Shown here piece by piece: positions 1 to 12,995 of a stretch of DNA of 64,000 bases; position 1 is the first letter of the stretch; each line of letters starts with the position of its first letter. Where the stretch lies: the NCBI GenBank assembly GCA_027422505.1, contig JAPQWV010001594.1, positions 1 to 64,000 of the forward strand, written 5' to 3'. The DNA is from Craterostigma plantagineum (Eukaryota; Streptophyta; Magnoliopsida; Lamiales; Linderniaceae). The notes under the pieces are model-generated. The model saw only the letters and a program-made list of their open reading frames with translations, had not been told where the DNA came from and did not search any database. Position numbers and translations under genes: made by a program.

Positions 1-90
1 CTTCATTTGGTCTTTCATGACGCACTATCAATGCCATCAATAACGTTTCCTCTTTAATTTCAAACTCTGCATCTTTCAGATTATTGACAA

Positions 91-2935
91 TGGCAGACGG
101 TCAAGAAAATGACAAAAAAACATCGGAATATGGAAGATAAAGAAGCTGATTAAGGCGCTCGAAGCTGCAAGAGGAAACGGTACATCCATGATTTCCCTCA
201 TCATTCCTCCCGGCGATCAGATATCTCGAGTGACTAAAATGCTCGCCGAAGAATACGGAACTGCTTCGAACATCAAAAGTAGGGTCAATCGTCAGTCAGT
301 GTTGGGCGCAATCACTTCAGCTCAGCACAGGCTAAGCTCTACAACAAAGTTCTCCCAAATGGCTTAGTGCTTAAACGCTTCTTTATACCTCTGCGACAAT
401 AAATTCCACACCGAGCCCCTAAGTCAGCTCTTGGAATCTGACAAGAAGTTTTGTTAGGGTATATTTAATATTATTATTTCCTTATTATAGTATTATTTTG
501 AATAAGATTTAGTACAGATATTTAGTAGGGGATTTGACTAAGTAGATAGATTTATTAGGGATGTTTTCTCCTATAAAAGGGAGAGGGGTCTCTAATATCA
601 CTTTCACGTCTTGGTTTAGGATAATTGATGGCCGAAGTCTCTGACTTTCGGATTGTGAGGGCCGGTGTCTCTGACATTCGGATTGTGAGGGCTAGTGTCT
701 CTTACACTCGGATTGTGAGGGCCGGAGTTCTCGAACTCTCGGATTTAGCTATTAGTATAGTACGTCGTTGTCATCGTTTCATCCCTTTCGTAATTAATAA
801 AGATTATCTATTCCCTTATTATCGCCTACCGCCATCGCTTCTCTAACAAATTGGTCCGACCTGCCGGATAACCCCCGCCCGAGGACTATTCATCTCCACA
901 ATCACTGTTCATCGCCGGGGTTTTCGACTGTTCACAGACGCCGAGTTACTGTTCATCGCCAGTCCGTTTTATCGTCGATATCATTGCCGTTAACGGCTTT
1001 ACTATTCACTACAAGAATATACTGTTCATCGCAGGCGTGCCATGACTCTTTAACAGAAAGAGTCGAAAGGTTACAGAAGAGTGTTGGAGGGTTAGTGAAG
1101 ACTACTGAAGTGTTAAAAAAGACGGTGTAAGATTTGTCCGAGAGCATATACAAACTATCAGTTTTCGTCCATGCCAGATTGGGATTGTAAACAGCAGCTG
1201 TGGGACTAACATTTGAGGAGTGGAAGCACCAACATCAAGTAAACGTGCCATCACAAACAACATCGTCGACTGATTTTCAGACTCGGGCTGAAATCGTTCC
1301 TTCTCAGACACTAACTCAATTGATGGCTCAACAGCAGCCTCAACCTTCTCAACAGCTCACAGAAAAAATCATCACAAACAGCCCTTTCATTAACAACGAA
1401 CGCTCCTCCAAGGGTTGCCCTTGATTTCCATGGCGAAGTAAAAGCTCGCGGACATGCAAAGAACGTCGTGGTAAGTGTAGATCAAGAGAACGTGTCAAAG
1501 AAAGAATATTGCTAAAAAATTTTAGAAGCACGTCGAGCAAAGCAAGATAGATTCAAATAACTTATTCGTTGTGTCAACGACCAAGAGATGTATCAAGAGA
1601 GACGTTTTTGTGCGAGCCGACCCAGATATAAGCTGCACGAGTTTCAAGATATGGGACCCTGGTGCCATTTTTTACCGCCTTGAGGACAAGGCGATTTTTT
1701 TCGAGGGGCTGATAATGCTAGGGTAGTATATTTAATATTATCATTTCCTTATTATAGTATTATTTTGAATAAGATTTAGTAGAGATATTTAGTAGGGGAT
1801 TTGACTAAGTAGATAGATTTATTAGGGATGTTTTCTCCTATAAAAGGGGAGGGGTCTCTAATATCACTTTCACGTCTTGGTTTAGGATAATTGAGGGCCA
1901 AAGTCTCTGACTTTCGGATTGTGAGGGCCGGTGTCTCTGACACTCGAATTGTGAGGGCCGAAGTTCTCGAACTCTCGGATTTAGCTATTAGTATAGTACG
2001 TCGTTGTCGTTGTTTCACCCCTTTCGTAATTAATAAAGATTATCTATTCCGTTATTATCGCCTACCGCCGTCGTTTCTCTAACAGGTTTTATAGTCATGG
2101 ATGGAAATGGAACACGAGGGAAGTTCTTCACAAGTTCACCGTCGATCTTCCTAAGAAACACGGAAGGGGTGGGCAGTCTGCCCTTCGTTTTGCCCGTCTT
2201 AGGATGGAGAAGAGGCACAACTACGTAAGGAAAACCGCTGAGCTGGCAGCTCAGTTCTTCATAAATCCCGCCACTAGCCAGCAGAATGTTTCTGGGCTGA
2301 TACTCGCTGGCTAGGCTGATTTCAAGGCACAGCTGAGTATCAGACATGTTCGATCCTCGACTCGGTGCAAAGATACTAAACGTAGTCGACGTTTCTTACG
2401 GAGGGGGGAATGGGTTCAACCAGGCGATCGAACTATCTGCTGAAATCCTATCGAGCGTGAAGTTCATACAAGAGAAACGCCTGATAGGGATGTTCTTCGA
2501 AGAGATCAGCCAAGACACTGGGAAGTACGTTTTTGGGGTGGATGACACCATTAAAGCTTTGAGATGGGAGCCGTTGAGACGCTGATCGCATGGGAGAATC
2601 TCGACGTCAATAGATACGAGCTTAAGAATAGCGTCACAAACGAGGTTGTAATATAATACCTGGCGAAGGATCAAGAAAACGACCAGACAAACTTCAAGGA
2701 TGATGCTACTTGTGCTGAACTTGAAGTTCAAGACAAAATGCCACTGCTCGAGTGGTTTGCGAATGAGTACAAGAACTTTGGGTGTTCGCTTGAGTTCGTC
2801 ACTAATAGATCTCAAGAGGGTTCGCAGTTCTGCCGAGGGTTTGGTGGCATCGGTGGGATTTTAAGGTACCAACTCGATATGAGGACGTTCGACGAGCCAT
2901 CTGATGAAGGAGAATGCTATGAAGATTCTGACTAA
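91..2935 (+). pseudogene. eRF1 (peptide chain release factor 1) pseudogene, split by an LTR element
   Basis: Reading the three frames together gives most of a plant eRF1, the class 1 release factor that recognises stop codons and triggers peptide release. The start (MADGQENDK) is at 91. The NIKS stop-recognition motif is at 269-280 and the GGQ hydrolysis motif at 2168-2176. The usual acidic end (YEDSD, stop) is at 2919-2935. The gene is broken in many ways. There is a frameshift at about 125, a loss of roughly 35 codons near 365, a 1.63 kb LTR element at 452-2084, and further shifts near 2575 and 2660. Coding resumes at 2085 exactly where it stopped at 451. There are no introns. That fits a processed copy, but some plant eRF1 genes also lack coding introns, so an old paralogue is equally possible. 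No functional protein is expected. Confidence 0.93.
452..2084. mobile_element. Short non-autonomous LTR retroelement inside the eRF1 pseudogene
   Basis: Two direct repeats, 452-848 and 1716-2084, begin TGYTAGGGTA and end CTCTAACA and are very alike over their length. Each carries a TATA-like CTATAAAAGGG about 120 bases in, and a small internal repeat GGATTGTGAGGGCCGGTGTC. The second copy has lost one unit of that repeat. A purine stretch (GAGGGG) just before 1716 suits a polypurine tract for a plus-strand element. The internal part is under 900 bases and encodes no recognisable gag or pol. I see no clear primer-binding site. Flanks rejoin the eRF1 frame without an obvious 5-bp duplication. 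This is a TRIM-like or deleted element needing another element's enzymes. Confidence 0.85.
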
Positions 2936-2936
2936 G

Positions 2937-3243
2937 ATGAGTGACTCATTTTGATTCTCTTACCATACACTTATTTTTTATTTATGTTTATGTTGCAAGA
3001 TGAGGAGGAAACTGTTGCCAGTCTGAAGCTGATTGTATAACTCTTCTTCTTGTTCTTGAATATGGTTTGCCTTGCTGGGATTTCATTATATTCCCTTTGC
3101 CTTTATTTGAAGATCTTACACAGATTCATGAAAGATAGGCTTTAGATCAATCAGCATAAACAACATTCTGTTCAATTCTAGAATCAAAGGCTGATAAATG
3201 AAGTTTATTCAGCTTATATCAGATAATGATCAAATGATTTAAA
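2937..3243. other. Intergenic spacer between eRF1 pseudogene and AMMECR1
   Basis: Convergent spacer of about 300 bases. It is T-rich and probably holds remnants of the eRF1 3' UTR and the 3' UTR of the minus-strand AMMECR1 gene. No ORF or repeat stands out. Confidence 0.5.
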
Positions 3244-4746
<1,503 letters not shown>

Positions 4747-4984
4747 TTTTGCTTTCCTTCAAATTAAGACACCAAAAATAAAATAAATCTGGTAACCTGA
4801 ATTGAGCGGTGGGGAGATTCACGAAAGAAAAGTATTTTCCTATGGATTGAACGATGGGCTATAGGAAATGGACGCAGTGGATCGGAGAGATAGCGTATAG
4901 AAAAAGGAACAGAAAACAAAGGACTTTTTGCCTTTGGTATTAATTATTAACTATTAATGCTGACACACCATATGCATAAAGTTA

Positions 4985-5115
4985 ACTATTATTAGTTTTG
5001 ATAAGTAATATAATATTGATTGTTTGTGATAGTTTTTTGCTAAATAAGGAAAGGCGATAAAATTATTGGGACGTCCGAAATGGAAAAGTGTGATAAAATT
5101 AGCGGGACAGAGTAG
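4985..5115. mobile_element. Stowaway-type MITE fragment
   Basis: This stretch shares GATTGTTTGTGATAG, TTGCTAAATAAGGAAAGG and AATGGAAAAGTGTGATAA, in the same order, with the right half of the complete MITE at 28249-28490. Its terminal repeat is degraded (GCGGGACAGAGTAGTA instead of GCGGGATGGAGGGAGTA) and the left half is missing or diverged. It lies in the upstream region of AMMECR1. Confidence 0.7.
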
Positions 5116-5684
5116 TAGTGTGTTGTAGTTATTACGAGGTTATGGAAGATAAATGGTTTAAAGTCTTTTTACTTTCTTTAATAGATGGAGAAAAAATTTG
5201 ATTGGTCAATTGATACGGTTTATGCTAACTTTCCACCCTTAATATAGTAAAGTAGATGTAATAATTGAAGTGAGAGACTTTGTTTCCCTTTCTCTACGTT
5301 GTTGGATTCGTTCGCGTCATGCACAATATTGAAAGCGATGGTCCCCAACCATCAGACAATTTATAACAAAATTGAATTTTGAATGGTAACAACCTCTCAT
5401 TTTAGTTTAAGCAGAATAACTTTCTTTATTTCAGTATATTTAATTTGTAAATACACTTTTGTGGGAGCTTTGTCTAACATGGGAGTTCTTGACCGAATAA
5501 GAGAATTCTTGGAGTTCGAATGCAAGAAACAAGGAAGACGTCGCAGATCTTGTCTCAGTAGCCATTTTTATGGGAGTTTTGTGCTATTTCGTAGTAGGAT
5601 CTTTGGTCTTCTTGTTGAACTAGTTTCTTTGTCTTTCCGTTTTTTTTTTTTGGTTGTGGTTGTTTGTGATTGCTCATACGTGAG
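5116..5684. other. Upstream region with an unrecognised short ORF
   Basis: A plus-strand frame at 5479-5670 would read MGVLDRIREFLEFECKKQG and run into the terminal repeat of the MITE at 5685. I do not recognise it. There are no motifs, no clear splice sites tying it to another exon, and no homologue elsewhere in the window. It could be a first exon of a lost gene or chance. Nothing else is visible apart from AT-rich sequence. Confidence 0.25.
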
Positions 5685-6359
5685 TAGGGTTGCAAATGAA
5701 TCGAATATTTTCGGTTCGATTCGAGATTCGATTCGAAATTTAAGATTCGAATTCGAAATAAACGAATACGAATACGAATACAAATACTTATTCTGATTCG
5801 AATAATTTTGAATACGAATAAGAATATGTCTGTATTCGATTCGAAAAATTAACGAATTAATATATATATATATATATATTTAAATAATATAATATACTAT
5901 ATATGTACTTGTAAGCCCAAATAAACTATTAGGGCCCAAATAAAATATTAGACCCAAACTATTTATTTGTTTTAACCCATAAAAGCAAATAAATCAACAA
6001 AACAAAACCCTTCTTATGTTTCAAGTCACGGCTCCATCTCTCACAGACGGTCACCACCGCATAGTTTTTCTCTTGCTGACAGCCACCGTAGCCATCGACA
6101 TAGAGTTGTTTCTCGATTTTGTAATTTTTCGGAATTATTTTGTATTTATTTTGTAATTCTAACAGTTTTATGAGGAAAAAACTTAATTTTTTTTCCAATA
6201 TTCGAATATTCGCAGATATATTCGAATATCGTTATCGAATCGAATCGAATCGATTTTCAGTATTGGAATACTAATCGAATCGGATACGAATACTTGAAAA
6301 AAATTAAACGAATACAAATTGAATATTATGATATTCGATTCGGTTCGTTTGTAACCCTA
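5685..6359. mobile_element. hAT-type MITE, 675 bp, TSD TACGTGAG
   Basis: The ends are inverted repeats, TAGGGTTGCAAATGAATCGA and its mirror ending TTTGTAACCCTA. The element is flanked on both sides by the perfect 8-bp direct repeat TACGTGAG (5677-5684 and 6360-6367). The subterminal regions are packed with ATTCGA/TCGAAT words in both orientations, typical of transposase binding repeats in hAT elements. The middle is AT-rich with a TA run near 5862 and no transposase. It belongs to the same family as 21679-22992. Confidence 0.9.
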
Positions 6360-6545
6360 TACGTGAGCCTTTATTTACGCCTGTTTTTTGTATTCCAGGA
6401 AAGACCTATTTGGGCCATGTAGCCTATATTTGTGAAATAAAAAAGCAAGCTATCCTTGAAGGGAAAGAAAAACTTATGAGCCTGAAAAATAACATCGAAT
6501 TTCGCATTAGTTTCGTTGCAAAAAAAACCACAACAATAACAAGTG

Positions 6546-7186
6546 TTAGAAATGGTGAAGCAATTCAAGCTTACGAGCCTGAAAAAACTTGCACCGAGCC
6601 TTAGAACTCGACGCAATTTCTTCAGATTTTCGTTTCCCTGGTGTTATTAGCCCATAGCTAGAGAGCTTCATCTGTTTCCTATCAGTCTTTCCATTTTCCT
6701 CATCATCTGCACCGTTCGATTCCCTTTCAAAATCATAGATGCCATAGCTTTTATTACATCTCCAATGGAATGCAATGACGAGAATATTCGAAGTTTGCAT
6801 TCGAAAACATTGGCGAAGAACAAGGCTAACCATAAGACTTGGACAAGATCTTTGGAATACGAACCGCAAGTTCCCCAGCTGAAGCGCACCAACGTTGGGA
6901 AGCCGAAAACCGAGTGCTTGTGATCTTCTAACCACGACTTTGTTAATGGATCTGTTTCAGTGTGTTTAGGAGAAACATCGAATCATATTACGTATATTGA
7001 TCAGCAGACAACATAGTCCAAGAAAGTGTGCCTTAAATTACTCGAACGCAAGATTTACCTCCTGGGTAACCTGACCCGAAATTCGTGTGGAGATTTTCTG
7101 CAGTTTCGTCAAGAATCCAATTTCTCAGAGTTCTGTCCCTCGTGACCTGAAAAGGAGGCAGGTATATTGTGTACATCGTCGTGTGT

Positions 7187-7251
<65 letters not shown>

Positions 7252-9124
7252 GATTACCTTTGCAACTATACTAGCACCACTTACAACAGGATAAAGACTG
7301 TCAGCTTTCTTAGCAACGACAAATTTGATATGAGGAAATCTTTCTGAGAGCTTTAACCTATACTTTTCAGCATCTCCAACGGTATCCAAGTATACCTGAT
7401 TCCACAAAGAGTAGCTTCAAAGATGAATATATGGATGATTCAAGGCAAAATTTATATTGCATCAGCTTCAGATGAAGTCCTATAAACACTGAAGATTATA
7501 TGACTTGTATCACCACATCGATCCAATAGCGAAGTACTAACTAAATCCTTGAACTCACACATTCCTGAAAAGAAGCCTGACTAACTTATGCACTTATATG
7601 ACTTGAATCGTTGAAAGCGCAACGGGTAAAAGCATGGACAATGTAAGTTAATTTGCCGCTCTTTGATAAGAGATTTGCAAAGAACAGTCTTAAACAAAAT
7701 GTATAGTTATCTTCAACATTTATGCGGAAATATGTCATTCCCCAATTGCGGTTCAAAACCAGCTGTGTCCAAACATAGTCACATGGCCATTAGATGGATA
7801 AGAACTTAAGACATGTGAAGATAACACCAAATAAGATCTGGTTGAAACATGTCATGAAGTTTGCTGCAAACATTACAGCAGAAAATGAATAGAAGTTGTG
7901 ATAAAGTAGTCATAAAAAAGTTAATGTTATAGCTCGAGTGAACATCACATGAAAGGCACACGTACACGAATCATTTCTTAATCATTGCAGCAGATAGAAA
8001 ACAGAGAAAGAAGATTGTTGCTTGTCAACATTTGGTCTAAACACACTCAACACTAGAAAGAAATTGATTGATAATGGCCCGTGGATGTAAGCTCCATTCA
8101 CACAATGTGAATGAGATGAAGCACGCTAAATCTCATCTCAACACTGTATTAAAGATCTGAAATTGTTATATTTTGTTCGTCAAGCCTAAATCGTTTAACC
8201 AATAATCAAATCAGATGATAATCTCACAATGGATTCACCTCAGTCAGAAGAACACCTAGGCCTAACACCTTGTCAATGAGCCCAATGGCAGAATTATGAG
8301 ATATCTCATTGAGGTTTATCTTGTTGCTGCAAAAGTAGGCACATCAAAACATAATGTGAAATGAGTTCGTCTAACCAAAAAAAAAAAAAAAAGACAATAA
8401 TGTGGCATAGTGATCACTAATTTACTTCTGTAACATTTTGGTAGAGAGCTCTCTTGGGTCTATCACATCGACAGCCCATCCAATGAACTCATCAACCTTC
8501 AACTTCTCAAATAGTTCTTCCCTCTTTTCTTCTTTCAAAGTCTTTGAATCTACGTTAAACAAAAGAATGAAATAACATCTTCTACAAACACTTCAACTAC
8601 CCTTATAACAGGTAAGAGAGAAACTGAACGAATTAGGGCAACAACCATTTTTCGTTTTTTCGCACCAGGAGAAGCATGTATCCAAATTTACTCAATGAAC
8701 TGAAATTATTCCAAGAATCAATCGCAAGTACCCACCCAAAGACAATTTAACTCGCATAAAACAACAATAGAGTTAAACTAATAACAAATCAAGAAAAGGA
8801 AAAAAAGCAGATGATTGGCTAATCTATGAGGTAAAAACCTGCGAAGCTCAAAGTGGATAGAGTTTTCTGGTACGATTGCGCACAGTACAAGCATCCGTAC
8901 ACCATTGGACCTGATCAAGTGATTTAAAATTCACTTGCCAAACAAAGCAAAGAATTTGTCTGAAAAACACCACAAATTGAATGCACGAATCGTAATTGAA
9001 AGTTCCGCAGTAAGTCACCTAAAACAGGACCACGACCAGCTTCGTCGATTCCCATGATGCACGGCTTCGAAGCCCATTTCGGCAAAAGAATCGCCGCCGC
9101 CGCCGTTTCAGCTTCAGAACCCAT
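6546..9124 (-). CDS. Ribonuclease H2 subunit A, eight exons, 304 aa
   Basis: Catalytic subunit of RNase H2, which cuts RNA in RNA-DNA hybrids and starts removal of single ribonucleotides from DNA in the nucleus. The exons on the minus strand are 9019-9124, 8839-8910, 8426-8549, 8239-8326, 7258-7395, 7059-7146, 6831-6951 and 6546-6723. All introns are GT-AG and the joined frame is 305 codons. The start is the ATG at 9122-9124 ([11 protein letters not shown]). An upstream in-frame GTG is not a plausible start. Active-site motifs are [13 protein letters not shown] (D27, E28), [28 protein letters not shown], and the C-terminal [17 protein letters not shown] and [13 protein letters not shown] blocks. 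Length is near the ~296 aa of Arabidopsis RNase H2A. The intron between exons 5 and 6 contains a pure (GA)n run. No damage is visible. Confidence 0.95.
7190..7249. repeat. (GA)n microsatellite in an RNase H2A intron
   Basis: About 30 uninterrupted GA units, so (CT)n on the coding strand, lying 8 bases inside the donor of the intron that joins exons 7258-7395 and 7059-7146. Confidence 0.97.
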
Positions 9125-9456
9125 TTCTATTTCCCGCCCAGCGTCGCCCGTCACTCCAAGGAAAAAGGTTTAATATCATAAATTACCATCTCAGTTTATA
9201 AATACAGTTAAGCTCCTTTACGTTTTAGGTTTTTAGCGTTTCACCCACAAGTACTGTTGTTTTTTTATTTTTAGGTCCACAACGAATCAATTATCGAATA
9301 CCCCAACTTTTTGTGTAATGATTCTCTCTAAATTTTTTCATGGGACTTTTCAGTCGATTCTTGAAGATATAAGGCTATTGCCAATCCGTTTTAGATTGAG
9401 ACCCTTCAAATAAACTCGTGTGTTATGGCATCATTGTTACATCAATTCCTTTGGAC
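9125..9456. promoter_or_regulatory. Upstream region of RNase H2A
   Basis: Expected to hold the 5' UTR and promoter of the minus-strand RNase H2A gene. It is AT-rich. I see no clear TATA box at a convincing distance and no ORF. Confidence 0.35.
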
Positions 9457-10582
9457 TAGGGGTGAGCGCGGTGCGGTTAGGGCATTTTTTATCGAAATTT
9501 TAACCCGACTCGATGTATTGCGGTTTTTCAAAATATACCCCAAACCCGATCATAAAAATTGTAACCCGGTAGATTGCGGTTAGCTTGGGTGCGGTTGGGT
9601 TGGGCCGGTTTTTTTAATATATTTTTTTTTATCATAACGAAAAATTAAGTGTAAAATTCTTAAGTATTGATCGAGCAAAAAGATATACCAACCTATTTAC
9701 AAATATAAAAGTTTATATACAAAAATGATATTATCATAGTATCAATAATAGTAATAAATAATAAGAAGTCCGATAAGAAGCTTGATTAAAAGCTCATATT
9801 CCTTGTTCACAGCCGGCTTTTGGTAAAGCAAATAAAGTAAGGGCTTATTTTTTATTTAGAATTTTCCCTAAGAAGAAATAAATGTTTTGATTTTAAAATT
9901 TAACTAGCCTTCTATAAACTGCAAGTATTATAATTGTTTATCTCAAGTACGACGAGGAGAGCTGCATTGGATAGACACAGTTTTTCTTCATTACATAATA
10001 TTTTTTTTTTTTTTTTAAAAAGCATCATTTAGAACTTAGATCATGCAATGTGTATGACGAGGTCATGTCGTTGTATCTAATTTTCCTTTGGAAGAAAAAA
10101 TTTTGGTTCAATGTTTTAACTCGCCTTCTATAAACTTAAGTGTTATAGTTGTTGATTCCAAATCCGAATAAACGAGAAGGGTTACATTGGATAGCACATA
10201 AATTTTTTAACTATATAATATTTGTTCTTTAGAAAAAACTCATTCAGAACTTAGCTTTACGCAACGTGTTATGATGACTCGTTGTCACTGTATCACTAGT
10301 AAAAAAATAATTAATATTTTTTTGCCTTAACTACTATTACGAGTTATATCTATTACTTATGAAATATTCAATAAAACATAGCAAAATTAATTATATTTTT
10401 AAATGCGGTTGGGTGCGGTTTTAGCGGTTTTAAAAATATAAAACCAAACCCGATTGCAAAATATGCGGTTTTATATTTTAAAACCCGAACCAACCCATCA
10501 AATCGCTAACCCGACACTTGCGGTCTGAGTTGGGTTGGGTCGATTGGGTGGGGCGGTCCGACGGGTTAAACGCTCACCCCTA
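9457..10582. mobile_element. hAT-type non-autonomous element, 1126 bp, TSD CTTTGGAC
   Basis: The ends are TAGGGGTGAGCG and CGCTCACCCCTA, an inverted pair. The flanks are the perfect 8-bp repeat CTTTGGAC (9449-9456 and 10583-10590). Subterminal blocks are rich in GGTTGGGT/GCGGTT words and their complements (AACCCGA). The interior is AT-rich and encodes no transposase. Confidence 0.92.
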
Positions 10583-10590
10583 CTTTGGAC

Positions 10591-11633
10591 ATATCACTTG
10601 TATTTAAACTCTTTCTAACTCCAAGTCAACTCATTCGTTACGGGGTACTTGCCGTTAAAAAGGTTTCATTAGCTGCAACTCAACTTTAACTTAATTTAGA
10701 AAAAAAAAAAACGAATGTAAGAAGATTACTACTGTCTCTCAAAATGTGTGAAGAGGGCATATATGCATTGTTCAGTGACCGATCTAGGATTGTAGACATG
10801 ATGGGGTTCAAGCCATGGTTCGCCGGAATGGCCGCGTCGTCCAAAGTATGCTCTTCGCGGCCGTTAAAACGGCTCTATCGGCATTTTTCCGGCCGGGGCG
10901 GAGTTTTTGGGCCGAATCGGAGTTTCTCGGCCGGAGCGGCCTTTATTGCGGCGTTAAGATGGTGGTAACTTTTGGGTTATTTCTTATCGTGGGAGTTGGG
11001 GCTTAATGGCTAATTTCTTATCGGGCCTATTATTAATTCTAAAACTACTTTTAAGGCTCAAATTTGATTAAACCTAAAGCCCAAATGAATAGGACTAATT
11101 AATAAAAATAAAAAAGACCACAAACCGATTTACTTTCTAACCAACCCAGCCAATCACGACCTTTGCCCTATTCATCTTCTTCTTGAGGGGGCTTTGCAGC
11201 CGCATAGATGAAAATCAGCTCTCTTCGAAGTTGCTACCACCAATACGCCTAAGGGTAAGCTGGTCGGCCGGGTTGGGAACAGCCCCTCGAGCCCCGGTGT
11301 AGATTCGTCCCCTGTGGCTCAATGTCTATTTAGATGATGAGCTCCTAATGAATACTCATTGTTGTTTTAACTTTCATTCAATAGCTTGTACAATTAAATT
11401 CTAGTACTGCTACATATGTGCGTCGAACACTATTTACCTCTTCAATTGCTATGACCTTTTTGCATGGCTTCTTGCTATTCGATTGACATTGCAGAGTTAT
11501 CCTAAAACCACAACGTAATACTTCGTCCATAGCCACCGAGACATACCACAAAAGATCATATGCATGCATCATGACACAGATCGAAAACTCAAGCAAAAAC
11601 ACAAAAAGAACATAGCATATTGTAATAATAACC
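10591..11633. other. Intergenic region, no gene supported
   Basis: A GC-rich patch at 10800-10970 carries short open frames in two plus-strand phases, but neither resembles a known protein. The remainder is 3'-flanking DNA of the ARIADNE-like gene. A short minus frame at 11378-11644 overlaps that gene's stop and looks like chance. Confidence 0.4.
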
Positions 11634-12995
11634 TCAGCCAACACAAAGATCGTCGCCTTCCTCCAAAGCCCTTACGAATTCCTCGAAATGATTCCCCGCC
11701 AGGTGGGTCAAACTCAAAACCCTATGCTTAAAATCGCGAAACTTCGACGAATCAAATGTTCCTTGAATAATCTTATCCATCTCACTCTCCATGCAACGAC
11801 AAAGCTCCCCCAACACAGTCTCCGCCTGGGCTTGCAAGAACTCCAAGAAGTCGATCTTCCCGAGCCCCTCGGGAAGAGTCTCGCGGTGATAATGCGTGTT
11901 CGCATAGCTCCACCTCAAAACTCGCCTACACTCGACGATTTGCTCCAAAGCCTTCCTTGCGAATCCAACGTCCTCCTTCGCCAGGCGAGAAAGCTTGGAA
12001 ACCCTATCCATCGCTGTCTGCATTTCTACGTCTGGCCTGAAAAATCTCTCTATTTCCGCTTTTGCCCTCTCCCTGTCTAGGGCATCCTCGGGCCCCGCCA
12101 CGCAAACGTGGTTGAAATCGTTCCAAGGCTCCAGACAATCCCAACAAAATTGATGGCCACACGGTTTAGGACAGGACATGTGCCTGCAACCTCGGTACTT
12201 TTCTATGGGACGTTCGCACTTTGGGCATCTCTTTGTGTACGCCAAAATCCAATTCTTGGACATCGAATCATCTGTATGCTCCCTTTCGACCCATTTCTCA
12301 GCGATCACGCAATCCACAGGCCTGTGGCTCTCCTCGCCGCACTTGAAGCAAAATTTGTTTGAACAAGCGCACTTCACTTCGTAGTTTTTCCACGACAAGG
12401 GGTTGAATAATTCCAAGGCAAATTTGCACCCAGGGCTAGGGCACCACTTCCTCTTCTTATTACTACCTTCGACGTAAGAGCGCTTGAGATACTCGTGATA
12501 CTTTTTCCGGTCGTCAGGCGAAGCTATGGCGTCGATTAAATCCAACCCTACGATTGTTTCGCACTTGGGCTCGGGGCAAATTAGGGTTAGGCAAGCAGGT
12601 CCACCTTGAATCGACGTTGAGACGTAATTTCCCCAGCAGTCGGCGCACAACGGATGAGCGCAAGCCAGAGAGAGGAAATTGAGATTAGGGTTTGATTCTT
12701 CGAAGCAAATTTTGCAAAGCAAAGAGGCTTTTCCTTCGATCCCTTGTTTTCCGATTTCGACGCGATTTGCAAAGAGGTGATCGGAAAAAAAACGCTCGAT
12801 AGACGTCTCGACGCACCAATTGCTCTTCATCAGAAGGGAGCAAGCTAGGGTTTTGGGCACAGATAAGACGTTTGCGACCATTTTTACGTCGTCGTTTTGG
12901 CGCTTTTCTAGGGTTTCTTGGCTGAGGACGGTGTAGTTTTCATCGGACTCTTTTTCGACGGTGGGAACACAGGCGGCCGAGTACCACGAATTCAT
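11634..12995 (-). CDS. ARIADNE-like RBR E3 ubiquitin ligase, single exon, 453 aa
   Basis: RING-between-RING ligase of the plant ARIADNE group. It takes ubiquitin from an E2 onto its own cysteine and then passes it to a substrate. Domains in order are an N-terminal ubiquitin-associated-like helical part (about 30-75, LEKRQNDDVKMVANVLSV), RING1 (C94-xx-C97 to C120 and beyond), IBR (about 185-230, WCPSPGCKFALE and CACSNKFCFKCGEESHRP), RING2 (about 257-290) and a helical Ariadne domain to the C-terminus. RING2 keeps the catalytic cysteine in YRGCRHM (about C270), the residue equivalent to the active cysteine of human HHARI. The frame is open throughout without introns, as in the intronless plant ARI subgroup, but shorter than typical ~500 aa members. 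A decayed paralogue lies at 24599-28021. Confidence 0.94.
   Translation of the reverse strand: MNSWYSAACVPTVEKESDENYTVLSQETLEKRQNDDVKMVANVLSVPKTLACSLLMKSNWCVETSIERFFSDHLFANRVEIGKQGIEGKASLLCKICFEESNPNLNFLSLACAHPLCADCWGNYVSTSIQGGPACLTLICPEPKCETIVGLDLIDAIASPDDRKKYHEYLKRSYVEGSNKKRKWCPSPGCKFALELFNPLSWKNYEVKCACSNKFCFKCGEESHRPVDCVIAEKWVEREHTDDSMSKNWILAYTKRCPKCERPIEKYRGCRHMSCPKPCGHQFCWDCLEPWNDFNHVCVAGPEDALDRERAKAEIERFFRPDVEMQTAMDRVSKLSRLAKEDVGFARKALEQIVECRRVLRWSYANTHYHRETLPEGLGKIDFLEFLQAQAETVLGELCRCMESEMDKIIQGTFDSSKFRDFKHRVLSLTHLAGNHFEEFVRALEEGDDLCVG

Noticed and set aside
7087..7347. Plus-strand frame with an Arg-Glu repeat
   Set aside because: Antisense shadow of RNase H2A through the GA microsatellite.
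9019..9154. Upstream GTG start for RNase H2A (MTGDAGREIE)
   Set aside because: Plant genes start at ATG; the in-frame ATG at 9122-9124 gives the expected N-terminus.
10744..11006. GC-rich overlapping short frames
   Set aside because: Two phases are open because of base composition; no motif or splice structure supports a gene.
11688..12384. Plus-strand frames across the ARIADNE-like gene
   Set aside because: Shadows of the conserved minus-strand coding frame.
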